Of a stretch of 60,333 bases of DNA, positions 1 to 7,676 are shown one piece after another. The stretch is taken from the NCBI GenBank assembly GCA_900314935.1, contig OMXE01000021.1, forward strand, positions 1 to 60,333. The letters are read 5' to 3'. The notes under the pieces are model-generated. The model searched no databases and was not told the DNA's origin. It saw only the letters and a list, made by a program, of their open reading frames with translations. A program made the translations under genes and the position numbers. Numbering within the stretch: position 1 is the stretch's first letter; every line of letters begins with the position of its first letter. Origin of the DNA: an uncultured Prevotella sp. Lineage in GTDB: Bacteria > Bacteroidota > Bacteroidia > Bacteroidales > Bacteroidaceae.

Positions 1-23
1 CAAAAGGTAGCATAAGGTAAATC

Positions 24-124
24 TGGGTTAGATGTGGGTTAGATGTAGGTTAGATGTTTGAGCAACATCTAACCCGCCTCAAACCCTTTGCAGCAGGGCG
101 TTTCAGGTACATTGGGTTAGATGT
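24..124. repeat. 11-bp-period GGTTAGATGT array with hairpin
   Basis: Three consecutive 11-bp units with core GGTTAGATG start at about 24, 35 and 46. The last unit pairs with a perfect inverted copy (48-58 against 64-74, 5-nt loop). A further direct copy lies at 114-124. The 11-bp period and CTAAC core resemble the CCTAACATAAA arrays near 48.6 and 52.8 kb. No gene is seen in 1-229 apart from this array and the promoter of the next gene. Confidence 0.75.
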
Positions 125-197
125 TGGGGTAAAAAACGCGAATGTTAACAATTCTCAAAAATAATAACGTAAGTCAGTATGGTTCAGGAATATTTTG

Positions 198-206
198 TAC
201 TTTTGC
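198..206 (+). promoter_or_regulatory. -7 box (TAnnTTTGC) of the Nif3-like gene
   Basis: TACTTTTGC fits the Bacteroidetes -7 element TAnnTTTGC and lies about 25 bp before the GTG start at 230. No convincing TTTG -33 box is seen at the usual distance. Confidence 0.5.
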
Positions 207-229
207 AAATGATTTAAAAGCTGAAAAGC

Positions 230-1021
230 GTGAACATAAAGGAAGTGGTGAATGCCCTTGAACGTTTCGCGCCTCTGCCCTTGCAGGAAGGATTCGACAA
301 TGCCGGCTTGCAAGTTGGATTGACAGAGACGCAGGAAGTGTCAGGGGCATTGTTGTGTCTAGACGTGACCGAGAAGGTGGTGGATGAGGCTGTGGCCAAG
401 GGTTGCAACCTCATCGTGAGTCATCATCCCCTGCTGTTCCATGCCCTGAAGAAAATTACGGGCAAGGATGATGTGCAGCGGGCGGTGGTGAAAGCCATCA
501 AGCACGATATCACGGTGGTGTCGATGCATACCAACATGGACAATGCCTTAGGTGGCGTGAACTATAAGATTGCGGAGAAAATGGGTCTGCAGGAACCAAG
601 GTTCTTTGGTCCTGAGAAGACCGTGGGTGATGTGCAAGGCGCCAGTGGCGTGATAGGCGAGCTGAGAGAGCCGATGTCGGCCAGCGATTTCTTTGCGATG
701 GTGAAGCAACGCTTTGGCGTGGCTTGCATTCAGGCCAACCAGCTGTTGCAGCGCCCCATCAAAAAGGTGGCCATCTGTGGTGGGGCAGGAGCATTCCTGC
801 TGTACGACGCCATTGCCGAGGGTGCAGATGCCTTTGTTACCGGTGAGATGCACTACCATGAATACTTCGGTCATGAGCAGCAGATACAGATTGCCGTCAT
901 CGGTCACTACCAGAGTGAGCAATACACCAGTGAGCTCTTCAAGGAGATCATCGAAAGGGAATGTCCCGGCGTGAATTGCTTCCTCACGGAGGTGATGACG
1001 AATCCGATAGTGTATGTATAA
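230..1021 (+). CDS. Nif3-like dinuclear metal center protein
   Basis: A 263-residue protein of the NIF3/YbgI family (DUF34), which forms hexamers holding a two-metal site; the biochemical role in bacteria is poorly defined. The metal-ligand signatures are visible: SHHPLLF near residue 63, a HTNMD motif near 100, and the C-terminal GHYQSEQ with a Glu for the second metal. Length is shorter than the roughly 365-residue versions that carry an inserted domain, so this is a compact or short-insert form. The start is GTG at 230; it gives the expected N-terminus and lies just after a -7 box. The zinc-ribbon gene that follows is its usual neighbour in Bacteroidales. Confidence 0.9.
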   Translation: MNIKEVVNALERFAPLPLQEGFDNAGLQVGLTETQEVSGALLCLDVTEKVVDEAVAKGCNLIVSHHPLLFHALKKITGKDDVQRAVVKAIKHDITVVSMHTNMDNALGGVNYKIAEKMGLQEPRFFGPEKTVGDVQGASGVIGELREPMSASDFFAMVKQRFGVACIQANQLLQRPIKKVAICGGAGAFLLYDAIAEGADAFVTGEMHYHEYFGHEQQIQIAVIGHYQSEQYTSELFKEIIERECPGVNCFLTEVMTNPIVYV

Positions 1022-1023
1022 AT

Positions 1024-1140
1024 GTGGAATGAGGAGTGTGGAATGAGGAGTGAGATATGAATTAAGAACAAGTGGTTTGAATATGAAAACTGTACTGCAG
1101 TACTATTCTCACTCCACATTCCACACTCCACACTCCACAA
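1024..1140. repeat. dispersed GTGGAAT/GAGGAGT hairpin element, copy 1
   Basis: The left arm is a 7-bp-period array of GTGGAAT and GAGGAGT units. The right arm is the complementary CACTCCA-type array, so the two form a long stem around a loop of about 60 nt. The bases GAGTGAGATATG and CAGTACTATTCTCACTCCAC at the loop edges recur in the copy at 56523-56665, showing a true dispersed element rather than simple sequence. Confidence 0.85.
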
Positions 1141-1180
1141 AATAAAAAAGAATAACAACAATGGCCCATGCCCCTGTTTG

Positions 1181-1217
1181 CGGCCTCCCCCTATTGGGGG
1201 GATAAGAGGGGGGCTCC
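1181..1217. repeat. C-run/G-run hairpin element before zinc-ribbon gene
   Basis: CCCCC-TATT-GGGGG (1187-1200) is followed by a second G-run. The element lies in the 5' leader of the gene starting at 1223 and could be misread as coding, because the reading frame is open upstream. Similar C-rich hairpins occur at 53093-53135, 53255-53300 and 55585-55602. Confidence 0.6.
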
Positions 1218-1222
1218 GATTT

Positions 1223-2065
1223 ATGGCAAAGAAAGATCCAACAGACTTGTCAGTTGAAGAGAAACTGAAAACACTTTACCAGTTGCAGACAACCTTGTCG
1301 GCAATTGACGAGAAGAAGGCCCTGAGAGGCGAGCTGCCTCTTGAAGTACAGGACCTGGAAGACGAAATCGCCGGTCTGAATACCCGTGTGGAAAAGATCA
1401 AGGGCGAGATAGACGACTTCCAGCAGGCTATCATCCAGAAGAAGGGTGAGATTGAAGACGCCAAGGCAAGCGTGGAACGCTACAAGAGTCAGCTGAACGA
1501 CGTGAAGAACAACCGCGAGTACGACACGCTGAGCAAGGAGATCGAGTTCCAGGAACTGGAGATTGAGCTCTGTAACAAAAAGATCCGCGAGGCTGGCGTG
1601 AAAGTGGAAGACCGTAACAAGGACCTTGCTCAGGCAGAGGAACTGATCAAGGACCGTCAGATTGCCCTCGAGGAGAAGAAGAGTGAGCTCGACGAGATCA
1701 TGGGTGAGACCCGTGCTGAAGAGGAGAAGCTCAAGGAGAAGGCCAAGGAACTGGAGCTGAAGATCGAGGAGCGTCTGCTTACCAGCTACAAGCGTATCCG
1801 TAAGAATGCACGTAACGGACTGGGTATCGTGTATGTGCAGCGTGATGCTTGCGGTGGCTGCTTCAACAAGATTCCGCCACAGCGTCAGCTCGACATCAAG
1901 ATGCACAAGAAGATTATCGTATGCGAGTACTGCGGACGAATCATGATCGATCCGGAGTTGGCTGGCGTGAAACTCGACAAGCCTGTTGACGAGAAGCCCA
2001 AGCGTAAGCGCTCCATCCGCAAAAAGCAGACAGAGGATGTGCCTGAGGCACCAGCAGAAGATTAA
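1223..2065 (+). CDS. coiled-coil C4-type zinc ribbon protein
   Basis: About 280 residues: a long Glu/Lys-rich coiled coil (residues about 10-190) followed by a zinc ribbon with CGGCF and CEYCGR cysteine pairs (near 215-245) and a basic tail. This is the architecture of the CT398/zf-RING_7 family, whose function is not established; it is thought to bridge nucleic acid or protein partners. I chose ATG 1223 because the 45 nt of open frame before it is the C/G-run hairpin element, not protein-like sequence. It follows the Nif3-like gene, a common pairing. Confidence 0.88.
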   Translation: MAKKDPTDLSVEEKLKTLYQLQTTLSAIDEKKALRGELPLEVQDLEDEIAGLNTRVEKIKGEIDDFQQAIIQKKGEIEDAKASVERYKSQLNDVKNNREYDTLSKEIEFQELEIELCNKKIREAGVKVEDRNKDLAQAEELIKDRQIALEEKKSELDEIMGETRAEEEKLKEKAKELELKIEERLLTSYKRIRKNARNGLGIVYVQRDACGGCFNKIPPQRQLDIKMHKKIIVCEYCGRIMIDPELAGVKLDKPVDEKPKRKRSIRKKQTEDVPEAPAED

Positions 2066-2089
2066 TTATCAAACTAAAACAATACAACT

Positions 2090-3412
2090 ATGAGTCAAAC
2101 TAACAAACAGAATGGAAGCATCATCGCCATCGTAACGATGTTCTTCCTGTATGCCATGATCTCGTTCGTCACGAATCTGGGCGCTCCTATCGGTGTGATC
2201 TGGAAGAACCAGCCTGAAATCGGCGGTTCAAACGTGCTGGGTATCATGGGTAACTTCATGAACTTCTTTGCTTACCTGTTCATGGGAATCCCTGCAGGTA
2301 AGATGCTTACCAAGGTGGGTTACAAGAAAACAGCCCTCATCGGTATCGCCGTGGGCTTCTTCGGCGTACTGATCCAGTACCTCTCCGGTCATTCCAGCGG
2401 TATCCCCGGCTTCTGTATCTACCTGCTGGGTGCCTTCATCTCAGGATTCTCTGTATGTATCCTGAACACTGTGGTGAACCCGATGCTGAACCTTTTGGGA
2501 GGCGGCGGTAACCGTGGTAACCAGCTGAACATGATTGGTGGAACACTGAACTCTTTGGCCGGTACGCTTACCCCGATGCTCGTGGGTGCACTGATTGGTA
2601 CTGTTACAGCCAGTACGAAGATGGCCGACGTGAACCTGGTGATGTATATCGCCATGACCGTCTTTGCTGCTGCCTTCGTTATCCTGCTGTTCATCCCCAT
2701 CCAGGATCCTGAAATGGGTAAGGTAACGGCAGATACCGTATTTGAACACTCACCCTGGTCGTTCCGTCACTGCTTGTTAGGCGTAATCGCCATCTTCGTC
2801 TATGTAGGCGTAGAGGTGGGTATCCCTGGCGGTCTGAACTTCTACCTCTCTGACACTACTGCCAATGGTGCTTGGGTGAACCCCGAAGCTGTGCTGAATG
2901 CTGCTACCATTGGTGGTGCTGTGGCTGCCATGTACTGGCTGCTGATGCTTATCGGTCGTCTGTGCTCCAGCGTGATTGCCGGAAAGGTATCGTCTCGTCA
3001 GCTGATGCTTGCCACCACAACCATCGGCATGATCCTGATCATTGCCGCTATGCTCACCCCGAAATCGGTGACTGTTTCCATGCCGCTGTTCTCTATCCTT
3101 GAAGGATCGTTCTCAACGGTAGTGGTACCGGTAAGCGCTCTGCTGCTTGTGCTCTGCGGACTCTGTACCTCAGTGATGTGGGCTTCCATCTTCAACCTGG
3201 CTACTGAAGGTCTTGGTAAATATACAGCCCAGGCTTCCGGTATCTTCATGATGATGGTGGTTGGCGGTGGTGTACTGCCTGTTGTGCAGAACTTCTTCGC
3301 CGACATCATGGGCTACATGCCGAGCTACTTCATCTACCTGCTGGGTATGGCCTACATGTTCTACTACGCCCTCCTCGGCTGCAAGAACGTGAACAAGGAC
3401 ATTCCAGTTTAG
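2090..3412 (+). CDS. MFS sugar permease, FHS family-like
   Basis: A 440-residue polytopic inner-membrane protein with about 12 hydrophobic segments. The signature N-P-M-L-N-L-L-G-G-G-GNRGNQLN near residue 130 is typical of the fucose/glucose-galactose proton symporter (FHS) family. It probably imports a monosaccharide with protons. The substrate cannot be read from sequence. It begins 25 bp after the zinc-ribbon gene and may be co-transcribed. Confidence 0.8.
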   Translation: MSQTNKQNGSIIAIVTMFFLYAMISFVTNLGAPIGVIWKNQPEIGGSNVLGIMGNFMNFFAYLFMGIPAGKMLTKVGYKKTALIGIAVGFFGVLIQYLSGHSSGIPGFCIYLLGAFISGFSVCILNTVVNPMLNLLGGGGNRGNQLNMIGGTLNSLAGTLTPMLVGALIGTVTASTKMADVNLVMYIAMTVFAAAFVILLFIPIQDPEMGKVTADTVFEHSPWSFRHCLLGVIAIFVYVGVEVGIPGGLNFYLSDTTANGAWVNPEAVLNAATIGGAVAAMYWLLMLIGRLCSSVIAGKVSSRQLMLATTTIGMILIIAAMLTPKSVTVSMPLFSILEGSFSTVVVPVSALLLVLCGLCTSVMWASIFNLATEGLGKYTAQASGIFMMMVVGGGVLPVVQNFFADIMGYMPSYFIYLLGMAYMFYYALLGCKNVNKDIPV

Positions 3413-3414
3413 CA

Positions 3415-3449
3415 GCAAGAGGTAAGAAGCAAGAAGCAAGAGGTGAGAA
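3415..3449. repeat. heptamer tandem array (GCAAGAG/GTAAGAA)
   Basis: Five consecutive 7-bp units (GCAAGAG, GTAAGAA, GCAAGAA, GCAAGAG, GTGAGAA) fill the gap between the permease stop and the DUF445 start. It is one of several sequence-unrelated arrays in this window that share the 7-bp period. Confidence 0.8.
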
Positions 3450-3455
3450 TAGCCT

Positions 3456-4475
3456 ATGGTTTTTACTTATCTCGCAGGTCCCCTTATCGGCGGTGTCATT
3501 GGCTATATCACCAATGACATCGCCATACGTATGCTTTTCCGACCACATCAGGCTAAATACCTGTTTGGTCGGAAATTGCCTTTTACGCCTGGTATCATCC
3601 CCAAGGAGAAGGGTAGGATAGCAGGGGCTGTTGGCGGGGCCATCAGCGAGAACCTGATGAACCAGGAGGTGATGGAAAGGAACTTGCTCTCGGAGGAGAT
3701 GATGGAGAAGCTCTCTGCTACCTTCGACCGCTTCTTCGATACGCAGAGGAAGAGTAACGAAACACTGAGATCGTTCCTGAAACGCTTCCTTTCCGACGAG
3801 GAGATAGAAAGTATCTCAACCGACATGCAAGGACAGCTCACCACGCTGATCTCTAAGAAGATGGCTGATTCAGAGGTGGGTGGTAAGATAGCTCACATGG
3901 CCGTTGACCATGTGATGCAGAAGATGCAGCACTTCGGCAGTCATATAGGCGATGCACTCAGCGAGAACGGTATCGGTAAGGGTGGGGGCTTCGGCGATAT
4001 GATCAGTAGGGGCATCGGACGGATCTTCGGTAATTCCTCGAAGAAACATGCCTCCGACTTCATCAATTCCTTGGCGGCACCTGTGGAGCAGGCACTGGCC
4101 AAGAACATCAACGAGATGCTGCGCGACAACTCTGCAGAGATGGTGGGAGGGATGATTCAGAAGGAACGCCAGCGACTCCTCGACTGTACGATGAGTGAGC
4201 TGCTGGAGGATAAGGAGGAGCAGATAGCACAGCTGAAATCATCGGTCATCTCTTTGTACCAGCACGTCATCACCGAACGTCTGCCCCGCATTCTCCATGC
4301 CATCAATATCAGTAAGATGATCGAGAACCGAATCAACGAAATGGAGATGGCCGAGGCTGAACATCTGATCCTGGAGGTGATGGACAAAGAACTCAAGGCC
4401 ATTGTATGGCTCGGTGCCCTTTTAGGTGCCATCATGGGAACCTTAAATCTGCTGACAAGCAACTTCCTGTATTAA
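3456..4475 (+). CDS. DUF445 membrane protein
   Basis: 339 residues with an N-terminal hydrophobic hairpin (GPLIGGVIGYITNDIAIRML), a long soluble helical middle and a C-terminal membrane segment (WLGALLGAIMGTLNLL). The N-terminal G-x-x-TN-x-xAI-x-MLFRP motif defines the DUF445/YheB family. Its function is unknown; it is suggested to be an envelope or membrane-organising protein. The gene is separated from the permease only by the heptamer array and probably belongs to the same transcript. Confidence 0.88.
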   Translation: MVFTYLAGPLIGGVIGYITNDIAIRMLFRPHQAKYLFGRKLPFTPGIIPKEKGRIAGAVGGAISENLMNQEVMERNLLSEEMMEKLSATFDRFFDTQRKSNETLRSFLKRFLSDEEIESISTDMQGQLTTLISKKMADSEVGGKIAHMAVDHVMQKMQHFGSHIGDALSENGIGKGGGFGDMISRGIGRIFGNSSKKHASDFINSLAAPVEQALAKNINEMLRDNSAEMVGGMIQKERQRLLDCTMSELLEDKEEQIAQLKSSVISLYQHVITERLPRILHAINISKMIENRINEMEMAEAEHLILEVMDKELKAIVWLGALLGAIMGTLNLLTSNFLY

Positions 4476-4479
4476 CAGG

Positions 4480-4511
4480 TTTGGTAGTTTCGTATTTTTT
4501 TATTATCTTTG
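4480..4511 (+). promoter_or_regulatory. promoter of the PUL regulator
   Basis: TTTG (4480-4483), 20-nt spacer, TATCTTTG (4504-4511): a full match to the Bacteroidetes housekeeping promoter. It lies 19 nt before the TTG start at 4531. Confidence 0.8.
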
Positions 4512-4530
4512 CAGCAAACTACTAAAGGAT

Positions 4531-7500
4531 TTGAACGGTATCTTACGACTGATTGGGTGTTTGCTCGCATTCTATGTGAGTGGTTCGATGGCACAGAACG
4601 TGCTCACCGAGCGGTATAACATGACCTGTCTGGATCTCTCAGCAGGTCTGCCCCATCTGCATGTAAACCAGATCTTTGCTGATAGTCAGGGCTTTGTGTG
4701 GATATCTACCTATGGAGGTGGAGCCGTGCGCTATGACGGTTATTCGTTCACCATGCCCGTACTGGAACGCCATGCAGGCAGCTCGAGCAATTCCTGTCAG
4801 GGCTTTGCCGAAGATGGGCACCAGCGGTTGTGGGTGGCCTATGACGAGCAGACCACCGTGGTGGATATGCGAACCATGGGCAGTACGGTACCTAAATATG
4901 GGAAAGGTGATATCGGTGAACTGCTGAAACGTCCTTCGGTGAAGGTGTATTGTGATACGAAGGGCAGTTTGTGGCACCTTACACGCGATACTATTTTCCG
5001 CTATACCTTCAAGGAGAACGGCAGCGTGGATCATATCAGTAAATGCCGTTACCGTGGTAATACCCCGGAGGTGAGTCTGGTAGATATCGACCATAACGGT
5101 ACGGTATGGATCAATGTGGAGAACGGACTGTACCGTCTGATAGAGGAGAACGGTAAGCTGGTGCTCAGGGATATAGCACCTGTGATGAAGCGTTTGCAGG
5201 GTGCTTATGTTACCGATATGCTGAAACATGGCAGTACCGTGTGGATTTCTACCAACATAGGCTTGTTTGCCTATGACACGTATTCGGGTGCCATGACCGA
5301 ATATCATCATACTGCCGATGCACATTCTTTGTCGCACGACTATGCTACTGCGCTGGCCACCACGCCTGAAGGTCGTTTGCTGGTGGGTACGCTTCGAGGA
5401 ATGAGTATTTTGGATGAGCAGAACGGCACCTTCAGTCATTGGAACACTGCCACCGATGGTATCCCCATGCCGAGCGATTTTGTCCACTGTCTGATGATCC
5501 GGTACGGTCAGATATGGATTGGTACGGAAACTGCAGGCATTGTCAAGCTGTCTCCCCGTCCGCTGATGCTCCGTAACTACATCCACGAGGATAGTCATCC
5601 GGGCTCCCTCTCGCACAATCCCGTGAATGCGATGTATGTAGAAGCCGACGGTACGTTATGGGCTGGTACGGTGGAAGGTGGCTTGAACCGCAAGGGAGCA
5701 GGTGACACATTCAGTCATTGGACCACCTCGAACTCACCGTTGTCGCACAACTCGGTGTCTGTTCTGGAGGCTGATGGACATGGACGACTGTGGATTGGCA
5801 CGTGGGGTGGAGGACTGAACTATATCTCCCTGACAGAACATAGTCAGGTGCATCCCGTCAGTATGCCGCCTTCCATGACTTCCCTTACCTCTTATATCGG
5901 TTCCTTGGCCTACGATAAGTATAACGATGGACTATGGGTGGGCTCCAACGACGGTATCTTCTTCTACGACTTTCGTAAGGGAACACTGGAGGATCCTTTC
6001 CCGGAAAACCGAAGTGTACGCGGCTGTATTGGAGCGCACGTGGATAAGGATGGTTTCCTGTGGATGGGCTGTATATCAGGCGTATGTGTGATCGACCTCC
6101 GTTCTCCACGTTCCAAAGACGGCGCATTTAAGTCCAGAAAGCTGAGTAATAAGCTTGATCATCCGGAATCTCCCGTTATTGATAAGATCAGTTGCTTCTG
6201 TGAAACCAAGGACGGTACGCTGTGGCTCGGCTCTAATGGCTATGGTCTGTATCGCAGGGTGGTTGACAAGAAGAGCGGAGAGGAGCATTTTGAGAATCTG
6301 ACGGCAGATGACGGCTTGGCGAACAATGCCGTGAAAGGAATCGTGGAGGATATTCAGGGCAGATTGTGGATTACGACAGATAACGGACTGTCGGTCTATA
6401 ACCCGCGCACGCGTACCTTTATTAATTATGGGGAACGCGACGGATTGCATTCTCAGCGGTTCTATTGGAATTCTGCCGTGAAGGGTACCGATGGCTATAT
6501 CTACCTGGGCAGTGTTGACGGTCTGACGGAAATCAGAGGGGAGAACATGGACGATGATAACCCCATACACCTCACCTTTACCCGCTTGATGGTGGATAAC
6601 CAGGTGATCACAGCCGCCAGCAGTAAGATAATCGACGCAGATATCTCCCTGGCCAGCATCATCCGACTGCATGAGTCGAACAAGTCGTTCTCCATTGATT
6701 TCTCAGCGCTTACCTACGGTAGGGAGGTGCAAGGGCATTACAGCTACAGGATGAGAGGTTTCGAGGAGGAATGGAACACCTTGAAACCTGGTGAACACTC
6801 CGTGCGCTATACGAGTCTGAAGCCCGGCAGCTATGTCTTCGAGGTGGCCTATACCGCAGAAGCTGATGAGGATGAGCGGCACGTGATCTCCATTCGTGTG
6901 GAGGTGGCGCCCTATTTCTGGAAGAGCTGGTGGTTCACCATGCTGTTGATCCTGCTGGCGGTGGGTGTGGGTATCCGACTGTACCGTATGCGTTTGGAAG
7001 CATGGCGGAAGCAAGAGGCAGAGAAACTGTTGAAGCCTATTCGTAAGGCGTTGGAGGAAACCGACGATTCCACACACCTCCAGTTACGAATCCAGAATAT
7101 CCTCGACAACCATGAACGGTTGGAAAAGAGTTTCCACCGGAGCGTGGAAGCCGACAAGCAGGAAGTGACGCAGAAGAATGTTCCTTTCATGGAACGCGCC
7201 ACCGAGATCATGGAACAGAACTACATGAACAGCGAATTCGACATTACTGCCTTTGCCGATGCCTTGGGTATGAGCAAGAGTCTGGTGTCTAAACGACTGA
7301 ATGCCGAGACGGGAGTAAGTACGGGTCAGTTCATCCGTAACTACCGTCTGAGCATTGCCAGGAAACTGATCATGGAGAATTATGCCGACAGGAACATCAC
7401 CGAGATAGCCTATGCGGTGGGATTCAACGATCCCAAATATTTCACCCGTTGCTTCACCCGTCATTATGGGAGCAGTCCAAGTACCTACATGCGTGAAGAG

Positions 7501-7551
7501 CATATGGATAAGGGCGAAGAACACAAAATGAACAAAAAGAGTACAAACTGA
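4531..7551 (+). CDS. membrane sensor with Reg_prop propeller and AraC-type HTH
   Basis: 1006 residues. A signal peptide (1-21) is followed by two-component-regulator propeller repeats of the DxxGxLWxGT type (about 25-690), a Y_Y_Y domain (about 715-790), one transmembrane helix (about 799-818), a short helical linker, and an AraC-type double HTH (about 900-1000). It looks like a hybrid two-component system of a polysaccharide locus, but the histidine-kinase and receiver domains are absent, so the signal must pass directly from periplasm to DNA-binding domain. The TTG start is preferred because it alone preserves the signal peptide; the next ATG would remove it. It lies just upstream of susC and probably activates that locus on binding an oligosaccharide. 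Confidence 0.85.
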   Translation: MNGILRLIGCLLAFYVSGSMAQNVLTERYNMTCLDLSAGLPHLHVNQIFADSQGFVWISTYGGGAVRYDGYSFTMPVLERHAGSSSNSCQGFAEDGHQRLWVAYDEQTTVVDMRTMGSTVPKYGKGDIGELLKRPSVKVYCDTKGSLWHLTRDTIFRYTFKENGSVDHISKCRYRGNTPEVSLVDIDHNGTVWINVENGLYRLIEENGKLVLRDIAPVMKRLQGAYVTDMLKHGSTVWISTNIGLFAYDTYSGAMTEYHHTADAHSLSHDYATALATTPEGRLLVGTLRGMSILDEQNGTFSHWNTATDGIPMPSDFVHCLMIRYGQIWIGTETAGIVKLSPRPLMLRNYIHEDSHPGSLSHNPVNAMYVEADGTLWAGTVEGGLNRKGAGDTFSHWTTSNSPLSHNSVSVLEADGHGRLWIGTWGGGLNYISLTEHSQVHPVSMPPSMTSLTSYIGSLAYDKYNDGLWVGSNDGIFFYDFRKGTLEDPFPENRSVRGCIGAHVDKDGFLWMGCISGVCVIDLRSPRSKDGAFKSRKLSNKLDHPESPVIDKISCFCETKDGTLWLGSNGYGLYRRVVDKKSGEEHFENLTADDGLANNAVKGIVEDIQGRLWITTDNGLSVYNPRTRTFINYGERDGLHSQRFYWNSAVKGTDGYIYLGSVDGLTEIRGENMDDDNPIHLTFTRLMVDNQVITAASSKIIDADISLASIIRLHESNKSFSIDFSALTYGREVQGHYSYRMRGFEEEWNTLKPGEHSVRYTSLKPGSYVFEVAYTAEADEDERHVISIRVEVAPYFWKSWWFTMLLILLAVGVGIRLYRMRLEAWRKQEAEKLLKPIRKALEETDDSTHLQLRIQNILDNHERLEKSFHRSVEADKQEVTQKNVPFMERATEIMEQNYMNSEFDITAFADALGMSKSLVSKRLNAETGVSTGQFIRNYRLSIARKLIMENYADRNITEIAYAVGFNDPKYFTRCFTRHYGSSPSTYMREEHMDKGEEHKMNKKSTN

Positions 7552-7562
7552 CAATAATTTAT

Positions 7563-7627
7563 TTTTGTCCACCTTTAATATCATTTTATCCACCTCACGT
7601 GTCAGCATTTCCACTACTTTTGCTGAC
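7563..7627 (+). promoter_or_regulatory. susC promoter with probable AraC-type operator
   Basis: TTTTGTCCACCT (7563-7574) and TTTTATCCACCT (7584-7595) are 12-bp direct repeats with one mismatch, 21 bp apart, which is two helical turns. The second ends where the -33 box should be; there is no TTTG there. The -7 box is TACTTTTG (7615-7622). A 7-bp inverted repeat GTCAGCA/TGCTGAC (7601-7607, 7621-7627) surrounds the -7 box. This layout fits an activator-dependent promoter bound by the AraC-type regulator encoded immediately upstream. Confidence 0.65.
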
Positions 7628-7676
7628 AGATAATTGTATTACTAATCTAAAAACTCCTAAATTTAAAACAATTAAC

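Noticed and set aside
1178..1222. Upstream extension of the zinc-ribbon protein
   Set aside because: The extra residues are translated from a C-run/G-run hairpin element that recurs in other non-coding places.
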